A DNA stretch of 64,000 nt, taken from contig JBLDXI010000024.1 in assembly GCA_047495785.1 (NCBI GenBank), forward strand, positions 2,232,001 to 2,296,000, written 5' to 3'. This stretch comes from Lepidodermella squamata (taxonomy: Eukaryota; Gastrotricha). Positions 1 through 10,633 of the stretch are shown piece after piece. The number at the start of each line of letters is the position of its first letter. Within the stretch, counting starts at the first letter, position 1. The notes under the pieces are model-generated. The model saw nothing but the letters and a program-made list of their open reading frames with translations. It made no database searches and had not been told where the DNA came from. The position numbers were made by a program, and so were the translations under genes.

Positions 1-174
1 AACTTTGCTAGTCGGTTTTCCAGCAGCTTCAACTCGGCCAGATTCGATTCGCGATCAGCATATGCTGCTTTCAATCTCTCCATCTCTTGCAGCATGCTTG
101 CATCAGAAACGGGCCCAGCGAAAGCCCGTAACTGCTCCTCTGCTTGCAGCTTCTTCGTTTCAGCCAAATTCGCC
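1..174 (-). CDS. Coiled-coil exon, probably a downstream exon of the large GTPase gene (partial)
   Basis: The minus strand is open from 174 to the window edge and encodes about 58 residues of charged heptad-like helix (for example QEMERLKAAYADRESNLAEL). It is preceded by a T-rich acceptor (ttatttaaag). The exon starts in a phase that exactly completes the codon left open at the end of the GTPase exon at 5390 (AG + G), and its coiled-coil character continues that protein's C-terminal helices. I infer it is the next exon of the same gene after an intron of about 5.2 kb. A separate coiled-coil gene is the alternative, since the phase match could occur by chance one time in three. Confidence 0.5.
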
Positions 175-456
175 CTTTAAATAAAAGTGAGGCAATTAAA
201 TTATTGGGTGTTGGGTGTTGCTATTGACACGGACCTAGATGGTTGCGCACCAAAGGTCCCACAGGAGTCCCCAATACAAAATGCCGCATGGCGATTTAGC
301 TATCGCTGCCAAGCGTATGAGGTATATGGCGGTACCACATTTTTCGCATAGGGAAACGAATATTACGGTTACAAAAATTAAAAAAATACCGAAAAATCGG
401 CGAGCCTTTCAAGTCTCATGTAAAAACTTTCCAGTATAACCGCAATTATTTCTGAT

Positions 457-1130
457 TTTTAACTCTCATTTTTTCATTCAGCGAACTTACGCTGGTATAT
501 TAATGATTCTAACGCTTAGAGCATTGTCAGCTAATAATTTTGAGATCAGGCTGGTTTTTGTGGCTGCCGTATTTAAGACGATATTAACCGCGCGGTAAAA
601 CTTGGTATTGCATATTTTTAGTGCGCGCACTCACAGTCAGGCTTTCTCACTTGCATTTTTGACCTGTATGCAATTGCGCGCAAGATGAATTGCAACCATC
701 CTGTGCAGAACAATGCGAGGAATCGAACGAGACTACGCCCATCATCGTAGCACTCATAGTTTTGTGCCTATATGAGGCGCGGCCGATCCACCTTAAAATT
801 TCGAAATTTCGTTGTTTTTGTGAATTTTTTCGCGACGGTTTGGAAGAGACCCGGTGTATTATAATAACCATTTCAAGTACAGAATTCGACGGGCTTTCGA
901 TCGGTGAAAACCGCATGCAAATACCTATTACAGTTTTTTGCCAATAGGCCACGCGGTATAATATGAGATAAAAGACAAACCTAATAAATTTCGAAATATC
1001 GCTTCTTTAAATCTAGGTGTTATTAAACCGCGACTTTATGTACGAATATTCATTAGAATTAGGTAATTCGAGGCGCCCTTTCAAATGGTATAAGCCTCAC
1101 ATTTACCGGACGCACCAATTTGACGCCACA
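457..1130. repeat. Dispersed repeat copy A with internal direct duplication
   Basis: The segment 457-672 recurs in diverged form at 1170-1397. Both share the order ctctcattttt, attaatgattc, agtcagctaa, ttttgaga, accgcgcgg, gtgcgcgc, actcacagt and gacctgtatgcaat. The segment 680-785 and the stretch near 1060-1130 recur at 2936-3042 and 3110-3180. No coding potential or clear terminal repeats were seen, so the class of element is unknown. Confidence 0.6.
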
Positions 1131-1169
1131 TTTGTCTGAGTCAAAAAATTTTAATGGTGTTGACCAACT

Positions 1170-1397
1170 TTGCACTCTCATTTTTTTATTCACCGAATTC
1201 CCGCTGATATATTAATGATTCGAACTCGTAGCGCATAGTCAGCTAACAATTTTGAGACCAGGCTGATCGTTGTAGCCGCCGTAGTTATGGCGTCTTTCAC
1301 CGCGCGGAAGAACTCTTAACAGACATCTTGTTAGTGCGCGCTGCGCGCACTCACAGTTATAGGCTTTCTCACTTAAATTTTCGACCTGTATGCAATA
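1170..1397. repeat. Diverged second copy of the 457-672 repeat
   Basis: Direct repeat of 457-672, alignable by eye over its full length with many substitutions and a few small indels. It ends in the same gacctgtatgcaat block. Confidence 0.6.
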
Positions 1398-2909
1398 TTT
1401 CCCTGAGCAGCAAGTGCACGTTTTTTGCGAAATACTGCTAAGTTCCAGTGGGAATTGCAGGAAACTGCCTTAAAACGCCGTTTACTGTCATTTTTCATCT
1501 TTTCTCGAAACTAACTGCAGTTTTTGGAAAAAACTGGAAGTTAAAGCTGGAAACCAGTCACTTCGCGAAATTGACACAGTTTTTTCAAGAAACTTGGGAA
1601 TTTCGGTTTTACGACCCGAAGTTAACTGCCAGTTGAAATATTTCTACGTCACCGTTAACAAAACTTTCGAATTTTCTCTATTTCGAAGTGAGAACTGAGA
1701 AGTAGTGAACGAAAGTGAAATTCGATCCTCGACCTCTAGTTTTCATTGCTGAAAATTCCCTGGCTCGAAAAACTGCCTCCTACCTATCCGGATCAAACTG
1801 TTTTTATTTATCATGAAATTCCTCGTTTTTTTCCCGATTTTCTCTAATTTTTACTGATTATTTACCTGGATCCTAAACATACCCGAATTTTTATCGTTTT
1901 CAGCCTGAACCATTAAGAAAATAAGGAGGCTAGAAAAATTCGATAATTTTGATTTTTCGTAAAAGCAACATTTTTAATGACTGAAAATTGTCGTTCTAAA
2001 TAAAAGCTGAAATAGGGCAAAATCATTGTTATTATGGCAGTCGATTGTTGTGCACACATGCCTCGGGGTGTTGCGTAATCAGGCCATGCTTCAAAAATGT
2101 GGCTTTTTGGTTCATTCAAATCATCTTATTTTTGTTTTTAATTCCAAAACTTCAATGACATGTCCTATTTAGTAAGAATTTTCGTCCGGCCTCAATTTCG
2201 CATTTTGAGCTTCATCAATCCTTGCCGCCTTGCCACCAGGTGTGCCGACCATGCAATTTGGACAAGTTAGATATTTATCGAATATTCAAGGTAATTTTGA
2301 AATTAATTCCATTTTCTTTAATTTACCCGCAATTTTTGAAGGCTTGTCCCGCGAATCGATTTTGCTGTCCAACCAGTCTGAACGAGCCGGTCAGCAATTC
2401 GTAATGGTATCGATGAAAAATTAACAAGGTATTTTCGTGTTCAATTAATTTAAATTATTAATTTAAATTTATTTCTACAGGTTATCGGGCCTGCTCCAGT
2501 GGCGGTTTTCTGCATCGGTCACGGCCGTTGTTCGAGCATGGCGTCTCGTGAAAAATCATTCACTATTAACTTGACAATTTTTCAATTTTTTTATTGATCA
2601 GTTTTGATTAAAAAAATCATACTTGAATAAAATGATTACATCGACGGACGTGAGAAGGGTAAAACTGTCTTTTTTGAAGCTGCAGTGCAGGTCGCGTTTT
2701 TAGCAGTAAGTGCGAAGTACTAACGGCCCGAAGTGAAAGTTTTAGTATCGCAGTAAGTGACTGCGCAGTACAAACCATTTCTCACAGCGAAACTCTCATC
2801 GCGGTTCCGCTGGCCCAGCTCCGCAAAAAACTACACTTTCAACAGAATACTGTCCTCAGACAAACTCTCGCTAATTTGCATATTTAGTTTTTTTGATTTA
2901 GGCAGTTAA

Positions 2910-3180
2910 ATGGCCCGAAATTGTCGCTCAGGGTTGTGCGCAAGATTAATTGCAACCATCCTGCGCAGAAAAATGCGAGGAATCGAACGATACTACGCCC
3001 ATCGTCGTAGCCCTCATAGTCTTTTGCCTATAAGAGGCGCGTGGAACTTGTTTCGATCCACCGCTTCTACAGTTGAAATGCGAGTTCAGTGGCGAATTTC
3101 ATGAGGAATGGGTAATTGGAGGCGCTCTATCGAACGGTAAATACCCCATTTTCACAAGGTGCGCCCATTTAACAGCACAC
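2910..3180. repeat. Dispersed repeat copy B
   Basis: 2936-3042 matches 680-785 at high identity (shared blocks aattgcaaccatcctg, aatgcgaggaatcgaacga, actacgcccatc). 3110-3180 resembles 1060-1130. Same orientation as copy A. Confidence 0.65.
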
Positions 3181-3819
3181 TCTTTATTAAGGTCGAATTT
3201 TGAGCGAAGCCGCGCCTCCATGCATACAAGTTTCACATATGTATCGTATATCATTCGTGACTTGAACCGACGTATACTTCAATGCTCAGCGTAAAGCTGC
3301 CAAAATGAACCAAATTAATGTCGTAGCATGGTTTTTTACTGGATGTTTTCATCGGAACAACAATAACTTTAATCGGACTGTTTTTACTTAATTCATCGGA
3401 AAGTCAAAAATAAGAATATTTTTAACTTAAACCGTCGGAAAAATAGTAATTCAAAACTACATCGCATTATTACGAGCTTATTTTATCGAAAGTTTGCTGC
3501 CTTCATCGGAATATATATAACAGTAGAATTACCGTAATGTCATTAAACTCGCAAAAGGTTAATTTCGAAAACAGAGGCGGTTTTTATACCAAATTAAAAT
3601 TTGAACAATTCTCTATCAAATGAAAATGGGTTTCTTGCGCAATAAATAAAGATAAAAATGTTATACGCTCACTCAATAGTCCGCGGAGACATGCGCGGAG
3701 ATGGTTTGGAGCACTCACATGCAAGCCGTGCCGAGTGAAATCAATCAAGTTTTCAAAATTTAATGAAAATACGCGTCCCATAGAGAACGTAGTGATCAGA
3801 GAGCGCACTAACTATATAT

Positions 3820-3998
3820 CGCGGGGTGGGCGACAGAACGACCTGACTAAAATAGTAACAAATGGCGTAATGCATTTGATGCACAGAAAAAACTGGCGCT
3901 CAGTTTTTCCGGCACGCGACTGACTTGGCCGAGATGCAAAAATAGCTTTACGCTATTTGTTTCTATTTTAGTCAGGTCGTTCTGTCGCCCACCCCGCG
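3820..3998. mobile_element. MITE-like foldback element
   Basis: Arms of 51 bases at 3820-3870 and 3948-3998 are reverse complements with only two mismatches, separated by a 77-base loop. Both sides are flanked by TATA-like bases, compatible with a short TA-type target duplication. It has no coding capacity. The structure is that of a miniature inverted-repeat or foldback transposon. Confidence 0.75.
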
Positions 3999-4253
3999 TA
4001 TATGCGACATTGAAACAAAAAATAAACGAAAAACCCCTCCTCATTTATATTTGCCGAATTTCTCGACTATCTGGGATAACACTTTTACATGCAAATTTTG
4101 ATTTTTTGGAGATTTTTACTTGACATAGGTCATTTTATATTTCTTCCTCATTATATGCGTCACGTAATAGATCGTTTCTCGCTCTATCGTTTCATGAAAA
4201 TCCCACCGAAAATCCCACAAATTAATCCAACTTAGAGATTTGATTTAGTTGAG

Positions 4254-4362
4254 ATAGTGACAAACAACTCTTTTATAGAGACAAAAGTGGATAGAGACGC
4301 CAGAAATAAAATAGAGACAAATTTAGCCACGATAGTGACAAAGTGATCTATATAAAGACAAG
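4254..4362. repeat. Degenerate tandem repeat, about 20-nt period
   Basis: The core ATAG(A/T)GACaaa recurs at 4254, 4275, 4291, 4311, 4332 and (as ATAAAGACA) 4352. Steps are 21, 16, 20, 21 and 20 bases. Confidence 0.55.
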
Positions 4363-5389
4363 AAAATTTCCATTCGAAATTTTTGTATCGTTAAGTATCC
4401 TACTTAGAAATACAAACACTATGGTGACCGGTGGCACCGAAAAGCTAGCTATCCACCTTAGCAGAAATTTTAACTAGGTGAACTTTCACGGCTTTAGCAA
4501 AGATCAAGGCACAAGGAGTAAATTGATATCTGAACGGCGCTCGTAGCTATCACGGTTGTTGAGAAACGCAGCCTCGAATCATACGACCCAAAAACTTTCA
4601 AATTTTCAAAATTCGCTCTCAAAACCCAAATTATTGGGTTTCATTCGTAATTTGCTTCACTACACACACTGAGGTTAACCGCCGGGCTCGACCACGACGG
4701 CCCGGCTTGCCGCGGGTTTAACCGGCCCGGTGGTTAACCGCGGGCCTCCGGTTAATTTTTAACCGCGGCACCCGGCACCTCTAATTAAGGCCATTCATGT
4801 TCAGCCTTCAATTGATGTTGGAGGTGGCCGTCTTAGGGTGAGTTTTTGTTAGGAAGGTAGCATTAATAAATGATGAGGCAATAGTTGTCTTATTACATCG
4901 GATTATTCAATAACCAGAACAATGCTTTTCCGATGAAAATAGACGTTTTTCGTGTATAACTAATTATTCCGATAAGTCCGATGGTTTAAGTTTAAACGGT
5001 TCGATGAAAGTTAAGTCTATGAAGTTACTTCATTGACAAATAACGATGTGCCTTTTATTGGCTATTGGCACATGATGCTAATTTCATTTTTCGCTGTTTT
5101 AGAAAAACACGCACCACGCGAGTATTAGGGTTTTCATCAACGGGGAATCGAATGGCGATATCGAAATTGCAGTCAAGGGCCCGCGATCTGAGGTCTATCG
5201 CACAGTTACGTGAATCCGACAATTCCAGTGAATTCGCCGCCCCTAGATTGCTAATGCAATGTTGAAATGCTGGTATCTAGGATCTAGGAGTTAATGATTA
5301 AACTCCCGAAAGGCGTAGTTGAATGTAAAATTTTATGCGCCAATACCCACACCGTAAATTATTTAATAGAAACACATATATAATCCATA

Positions 5390-8300
5390 CCTTTGCATGG
5401 CCACAACAATCACTGCATCATCAACTGGCAAGCCATCTTCATCAAACCCGGTCTCCTCCATTTGCTTCACCTTCTGGGTGAGCTTGACCGTTAGCCTGCT
5501 GAAGAGTTTAACAGCCTCCTCGAGCTCCTTGATCTTTTCCGGAGATACATAAGTGAGCGGATCGGATCCAGCCATCGATTGATAGGTCTCGATCAATTGA
5601 GCCATTTGATCAATTGTGCCGAACTGCTTTTGATAAGCCTCCTTCTTATCTTTTCTTTCACGGACCTTCAAATCTGTTTCCGCAATTTCCGAATTTACCT
5701 TCGTCATCTCATCTCTGTTTGCCTGAAGAGACTCATTGGCGGCATGAGAAAGGTTTTCCAAACGCGATCTCTCATCACCAAGGGCAATTGCTTCTTTTTT
5801 GCGAGCATCGAGGAGGCTTTCAGCTTCTCCCGAATTTGTGTTTCCGCTGGCGCTATCCTTCTGCAAAGCTTTCAGTTCACCCACAGCTGAACTCAGCAAT
5901 GCCTCCATTACGAGCAACTGAGACAAGCATTCCTGCCACTGCGCATATTCTGCATTAAGTGCCTCAATAGAGGACGTTAGTGGCGAATCGCTTGAGCATT
6001 TTCGAGTTTGTTCTTCGATGAATTCACAAATTTGACCAAGTTTTCTTTCAATGGCAGCTGAATGCTCGCCTCCGTCGCCCGACTTATCCATCCGCTCATC
6101 CCTGGAAAGAATCGCCGGAATAGCTCGGAATGCGGAGGACAAAGCTGATGCAAGGGCCAGTTTATTAGCGTTAAAAGCTTCGAAAAATGATTTCCGATCG
6201 AGGGAAAGTCGAGTCTTAGAAATCAGTTCCTGTCGCTTTCCCTTAAAGTTAGCCTCCTCGACTTCCTTTTCCGTAAGCAACTGTTGTAGACGGCCTTGTT
6301 GTATATGACATTCTTGTTTGGCTCTAACACACGATAGCTCATTTTCCAGCGCAATTCGAGTCGCTTTCACAGTTTCATATTCCGTCTTGGTTAGTAGCAA
6401 TTTTTGCTCGTAGCCACTGATGGCTGCCTGGTCCTCAGCGGCTAGACTAGCCTTCAGTTCCTGAAGCCGCTCTTGCTTCTCACACCGATACTCCCCAGTA
6501 GCTTCTTTATGGCCTTTACGCTCGGCACATTTCAAAAAGCATGAATTGCACTTGTTCAAGCATAGAGAGAATCGACTTCCCAAAGCGCTAATTTTGCTTT
6601 GAATCCAAGTATGAAAGGCCTTCTTTTCCTCCTGATTAAGAATCGGGTCAAGAGCAGCGAGCTCATGAGCTGCGAAGGCCCTAATGATTTCCAGACGTTT
6701 GGTTGTGAAGTCAACCAAAAGGTCGTTGAAGGAGCCCCACATTTGATTGAAGTCAACCTTGCTAAACTTGGGGTTTTGGTCGCTGAAGAGATGCTGCTTC
6801 AAGGCGGCCGTGATAGCTGAATATCCGCCATCGTCAACTTCACCCGGATAAACGAAAGCAACGCTACTCTGACTTATCTCAAGTTCTTCGTTTTCACTCT
6901 CCGGTTCTTCTTCACGCCCAGCGCGACTTTTGGGTCGCTTCGACTTCGAAGTTGAGACTTGCTCCGCTTTTGAAGTATCTCCCCATAGTGACAGGATGCG
7001 GCTCTCCGTTTGCATCATTTTGACACGTTTTATGTGCTCATCCCCAGCCTGCTCGTCGCCACGATTGACTTGGAGCATGACAACCTTCAATGATTGTAGC
7101 AGGGTCATCGAATCAGCCCAGCGATTCCTTTGTAGGCCAAGGTCCTCGTTGTTATCATCGAAAAAGGACATGCGAAGGTCGTTCAGTTCGCCAACAAAAA
7201 TGTCTCGGTTCGTGTAGTTGTTCAGACACTGGAAAACCAAGGCACCACTGAAAAGTCGCTTCAGAAAGTGATGGTCGCCTTTCTGATTCAACACTTGGAT
7301 GTTGCGCTGGAATTCCTGCTGAGCTTTCTCACGCTCCTCTGACGCCACATCACGAACAGCCATCATCAGCAGGCCCTTGAAGTAGTTTTTACCCTTCACA
7401 CGGTCAACGGCGCTGTTCAAATCACTGAAAAGACGATTCAGATACCGGTTGAAGTTCAAATCCTGGTTAAGGATGGTCACGTCACACACGGCTGCTAAAA
7501 TGGTCAGCAGTTTGACTTCTTCCAGTTCATTACGACTGATACTGAAAAGACCTTCGCAGTCAAGAATGACAAAATCCCGCTCAGCGCCATCGGACTCACG
7601 GACTAGCCTCGCATAGCTCATCCAAATTCCGTCCGTACATCGCGTTGCAGCAACACTGAATCTCGTACCGAACAGCCGATTGAGCAGGTAGCTTTTACCA
7701 GAAGATTGCCGCCCGATGATACCGATGATTTTGATTGGGCGATCACCTGCCATGGATCCTAGCACACTTTCGAGATGACCGAGGGTAACGCGATCCGCCA
7801 GCTCAGCAATCTGACTTGCTTTTTCCGTACCAAAGCGATGTCGTTTCCCGTCGATCAGTGGCACCAAGTTGTTCTCCTCAATCGTGCAAATGTGAACAGG
7901 GACGCGTGTCAGAAGTATGCAGCTGAGTTGTTCATTCGTAAACGGCGATTCCTTCATCGCCACAGCATCGCAGGGTTTGATTCCGACAGACAATTTGTAC
8001 GGGAAAGTTCTCAGGTATCTCTTCAGTTGAGTTGGTTTTAAACTGGCATTCTTCTTCGAAAGAACCAGGTCGTAGGTAATGTTTTCAGAGGAACCGATGA
8101 AATGGGCGATGGGACCATACTTCATGGAACTTGCGTAGATGATGTCAACAACAGGGTTACCCCGAACTTTCTCACGCTTCACTTCGTCGCCCATGGCCTT
8201 GAGAGAAACGTCAGAAGCCAAGCCAGGCAATATAAAACTCCTGACTGAATTCACCTCCATAATCGACAGATAGATGTTCGCGCTGTCACAAAATAACTTC

Positions 8301-10369
8301 AAGCCCCTCGATTTTTCGCTTCGGAAGGAATGGATGATTTCGAAATTCAGGTCGTAAATATCAGTGTAGCTTTCATTTCGCATGGCGAAGAATGACAGGT
8401 TTTTTGTCACGTGGACGCTCTTGTAGGGCTCTCCGTTTTTCGAGAGGAGCCGCTTCTTCACACTTTCGCGGCCGGTATTGCTGCGATGGCACCACTCTTC
8501 TGCCTCCTTTGTCGTGAAGCTGTACAGGTACAGATTACCCCGTTCATTCAAAAGCAGAGCCTCGCGGCGGCCACCCATCATAGCCATGGAGACGATTTTA
8601 CCATTCACATTATTCGGAATGAGACTAATGCCTTTGCTCGTGTATTTCAAAGACTCGTTTTCCGCTATCTCTTGAAGATGTATTGATTTTGATTCGTTAT
8701 CGAGAACCGCAATCAAAACGGATGTAGTCGATTTATCACCAGGTTCATAGGCCATCAGACAATCTCGAATATTCCAAACAGCGATTCGCTTGATCTCGCT
8801 GGCCGAAATTCGAACGAGAAGGGTGTAGGGCAGCTTGCTGCTTCCTATGGCTACAATGAACAGTTTCCCATTCCACATCGGGTAGCATGAACGAACGAAA
8901 CAAGTTCTCAGAATTTCAGTTATATCGTGAGAGACAACAGGTTTTGGAGGCAGCAAGTCTCGCAAAATCTCCGGCGTGATTTGAACCGACCATGTTGAAG
9001 GAGCGAATGTAATAGCGTCGTACTCGCCTTCGTTCTTCTGAACAGCATTCACCACGCAAGGTATCAATTTGAGGGCTGTAGAACTAGTCCGTTTGGTCTG
9101 TGATGTATCGAATATGACAGAGCATGCGTTTGAAAACGTGCAGATGGGCCGCGTTAATTCGCGACCTCTGCGATAAACAAGCTCCTCGAGGTTTTCTGCG
9201 CGAAGTATTTCCTCGATATCACGAAGCGCTTCCTTGACCTGTCCATACATGTTACGAGTGAAGAAATTGGCTAGTTCGACGCTGAAATCCTTCGCGATGA
9301 CACGGTAGTCGAAATTGAACCGGTCAGTGCTGATGCTGTAGCTTTCAATCACTTTATAGGTCAGCTGTTCGGTCAAGAAGTCGACAATAGAGGGATAGTT
9401 CTTCTTCATAGTACCTTGCTTGTGCGAGAATGAATAAGGTCGTTCGGAATACCCGACCCAGCTTGGATTTTTGCGGCGCAATGTATCCTCAATTCGAGGC
9501 AGCCATGAGCCAAGCTCTAGTGAAAATGACTTGCAGACTTCGGCAAGGTCCTTGGCATATCGTTTATGCTCAGCGGTGACTTTGTTAGTTATAGCATCGG
9601 TGGCTAAGTCAGTGCATAATCTTCGGACTTCATAAGTTACCGTAGGTGGCCTGTGCTTCGTCAGCCGGAGGAGTGAATATTTAAGGTCATGAACTTTCAT
9701 GCCAATATCTTCTTTAGCCGAGGCTTTCGACTCATCTAGGTCGGTGTAGAGAACATATCGGCTACCATTATCGTTTAGCAAGAGGCCTCGTAGTGCGTGG
9801 TCTCCCAAATCCCGCGTCAACAGCTCTGTTGAAGTGCTCACAGTGATGACTTTGATGTCGTTGTTTTTGTGCTCTTCTAGCCTGAACCTCGCCCTACCAG
9901 CTACACTCGTGTCGATGAACGGATTTTTCGGCCCAGGATAAAACTGAGTAATCTCTTCTGAACCAGGGCAAAGAAATATCGACGGGGAAATATCTTCCAA
10001 GTAACGAAACAAGGTTACCAGAATGTTTTCCTTGTTGAAACTATCTTGCTTCAAGAATGACTCCTCAGCAACAAGAAGAAAGAGGATGTTGTTATCTTTG
10101 ATAGCGGCGAACAACTTTTTGTCAACATTCTTGCCCGTAGGGAGGTCAAACTCAGGCTCAGCCAAGAGTTGCCTCGCCGTCGCAATCACTTGATCACGCT
10201 GACCGAAACACGCTGCAACACTGCTGTTGTTGTTCATGGTTATCTGCAGATTTAGTTGTTGCAAATCACGCAGATTGACGGCAACTTGCTCGATTGAATC
10301 TATCTCTGCTGCGCCAGCTACTTTGCCGTAGAAAGGCGTGTACAAGCGGCAACGAGATGATGATGCCAT
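5390..10369 (-). CDS. Very large guanylate-binding/VLIG-like GTPase with adapter domain and coiled-coil tail
   Basis: One open exon of about 1,660 residues from the chosen start at 10369 (an in-frame ATG at 10441 would add 24 residues). Residue numbers below count from 10441. An N-terminal region is followed at about 300-425 by a domain nearly identical to one in the neighbouring pseudokinase-ankyrin gene. A beta-rich, possibly propeller-like middle spans about 480-830. The GTPase domain follows, with P-loop GRQSSGKS (about 910), G3 DCEG (about 958) and the G4-like AVRD (about 1027), as in the GBP/atlastin/VLIG group. A Cys/His cluster (CLNKCNSCFLKC..H..C, about 1294-1322) resembles one in very large inducible GTPases, and long coiled coils follow. 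The exon ends at a donor (AAG|gtatgg), so the protein probably continues at 1-174. Related GTPases act as cytosolic, self-assembling GTP hydrolases in defence. That role here is inferred. Confidence 0.85.
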
Positions 10370-10633
10370 GAATAAAACTCCTGTTGAAATTTCTAAATTA
10401 AAAATACATCTTTTATCAATTAGCAACAAGTTTTCTCTCATTAACGATGCAGCCTATAAGCATATGAATTTCCGCGTTGTTTATCATCTCAAAGTAACCC
10501 TTTTAGAAGGTGAAAACTAAGATTCGGCCAAGAAAAATCAAACGGATCTTTCCCATGTTCCCAACAGGAAGAGGAGAAGCTTTCAAATCATTTTCAAAGG
10601 ATTTAAAGTGTATATACTGTTCATTTTAGGAAG
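10370..10633. other. Short spacer between two co-directional genes
   Basis: Only about 260 bases separate the stop of the upstream pseudokinase-ankyrin gene (10634) from the GTPase ATG at 10369. On the minus strand a T-rich tract ending tttcaacag lies 11 bases before that ATG and looks like a splice acceptor. It could serve a 5'UTR intron or spliced-leader trans-splicing. No AATAAA was noticed. Confidence 0.4.

Larger units (their letters stand above)
175..5389 (-). other. Repeat-rich non-coding stretch, probably one long intron
   Basis: No convincing coding sequence is seen. It is AT-rich and holds diverged direct repeats (457-1130 and 2910-3180), a foldback element (3820-3998), a degenerate 20-nt-period repeat (4254-4362) and a short GC-rich island (about 4670-4780). 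A donor-like gtatgg lies at its right end (minus strand, just after 5390) and an acceptor at its left end (175-176). This is why I read it as an intron of the large GTPase gene. Confidence 0.5.

Noticed and set aside
5579-9000. Plus-strand ORFs of 60-114 residues within the GTPase exon
   Set aside because: Antisense shadows of a well-supported coding exon.
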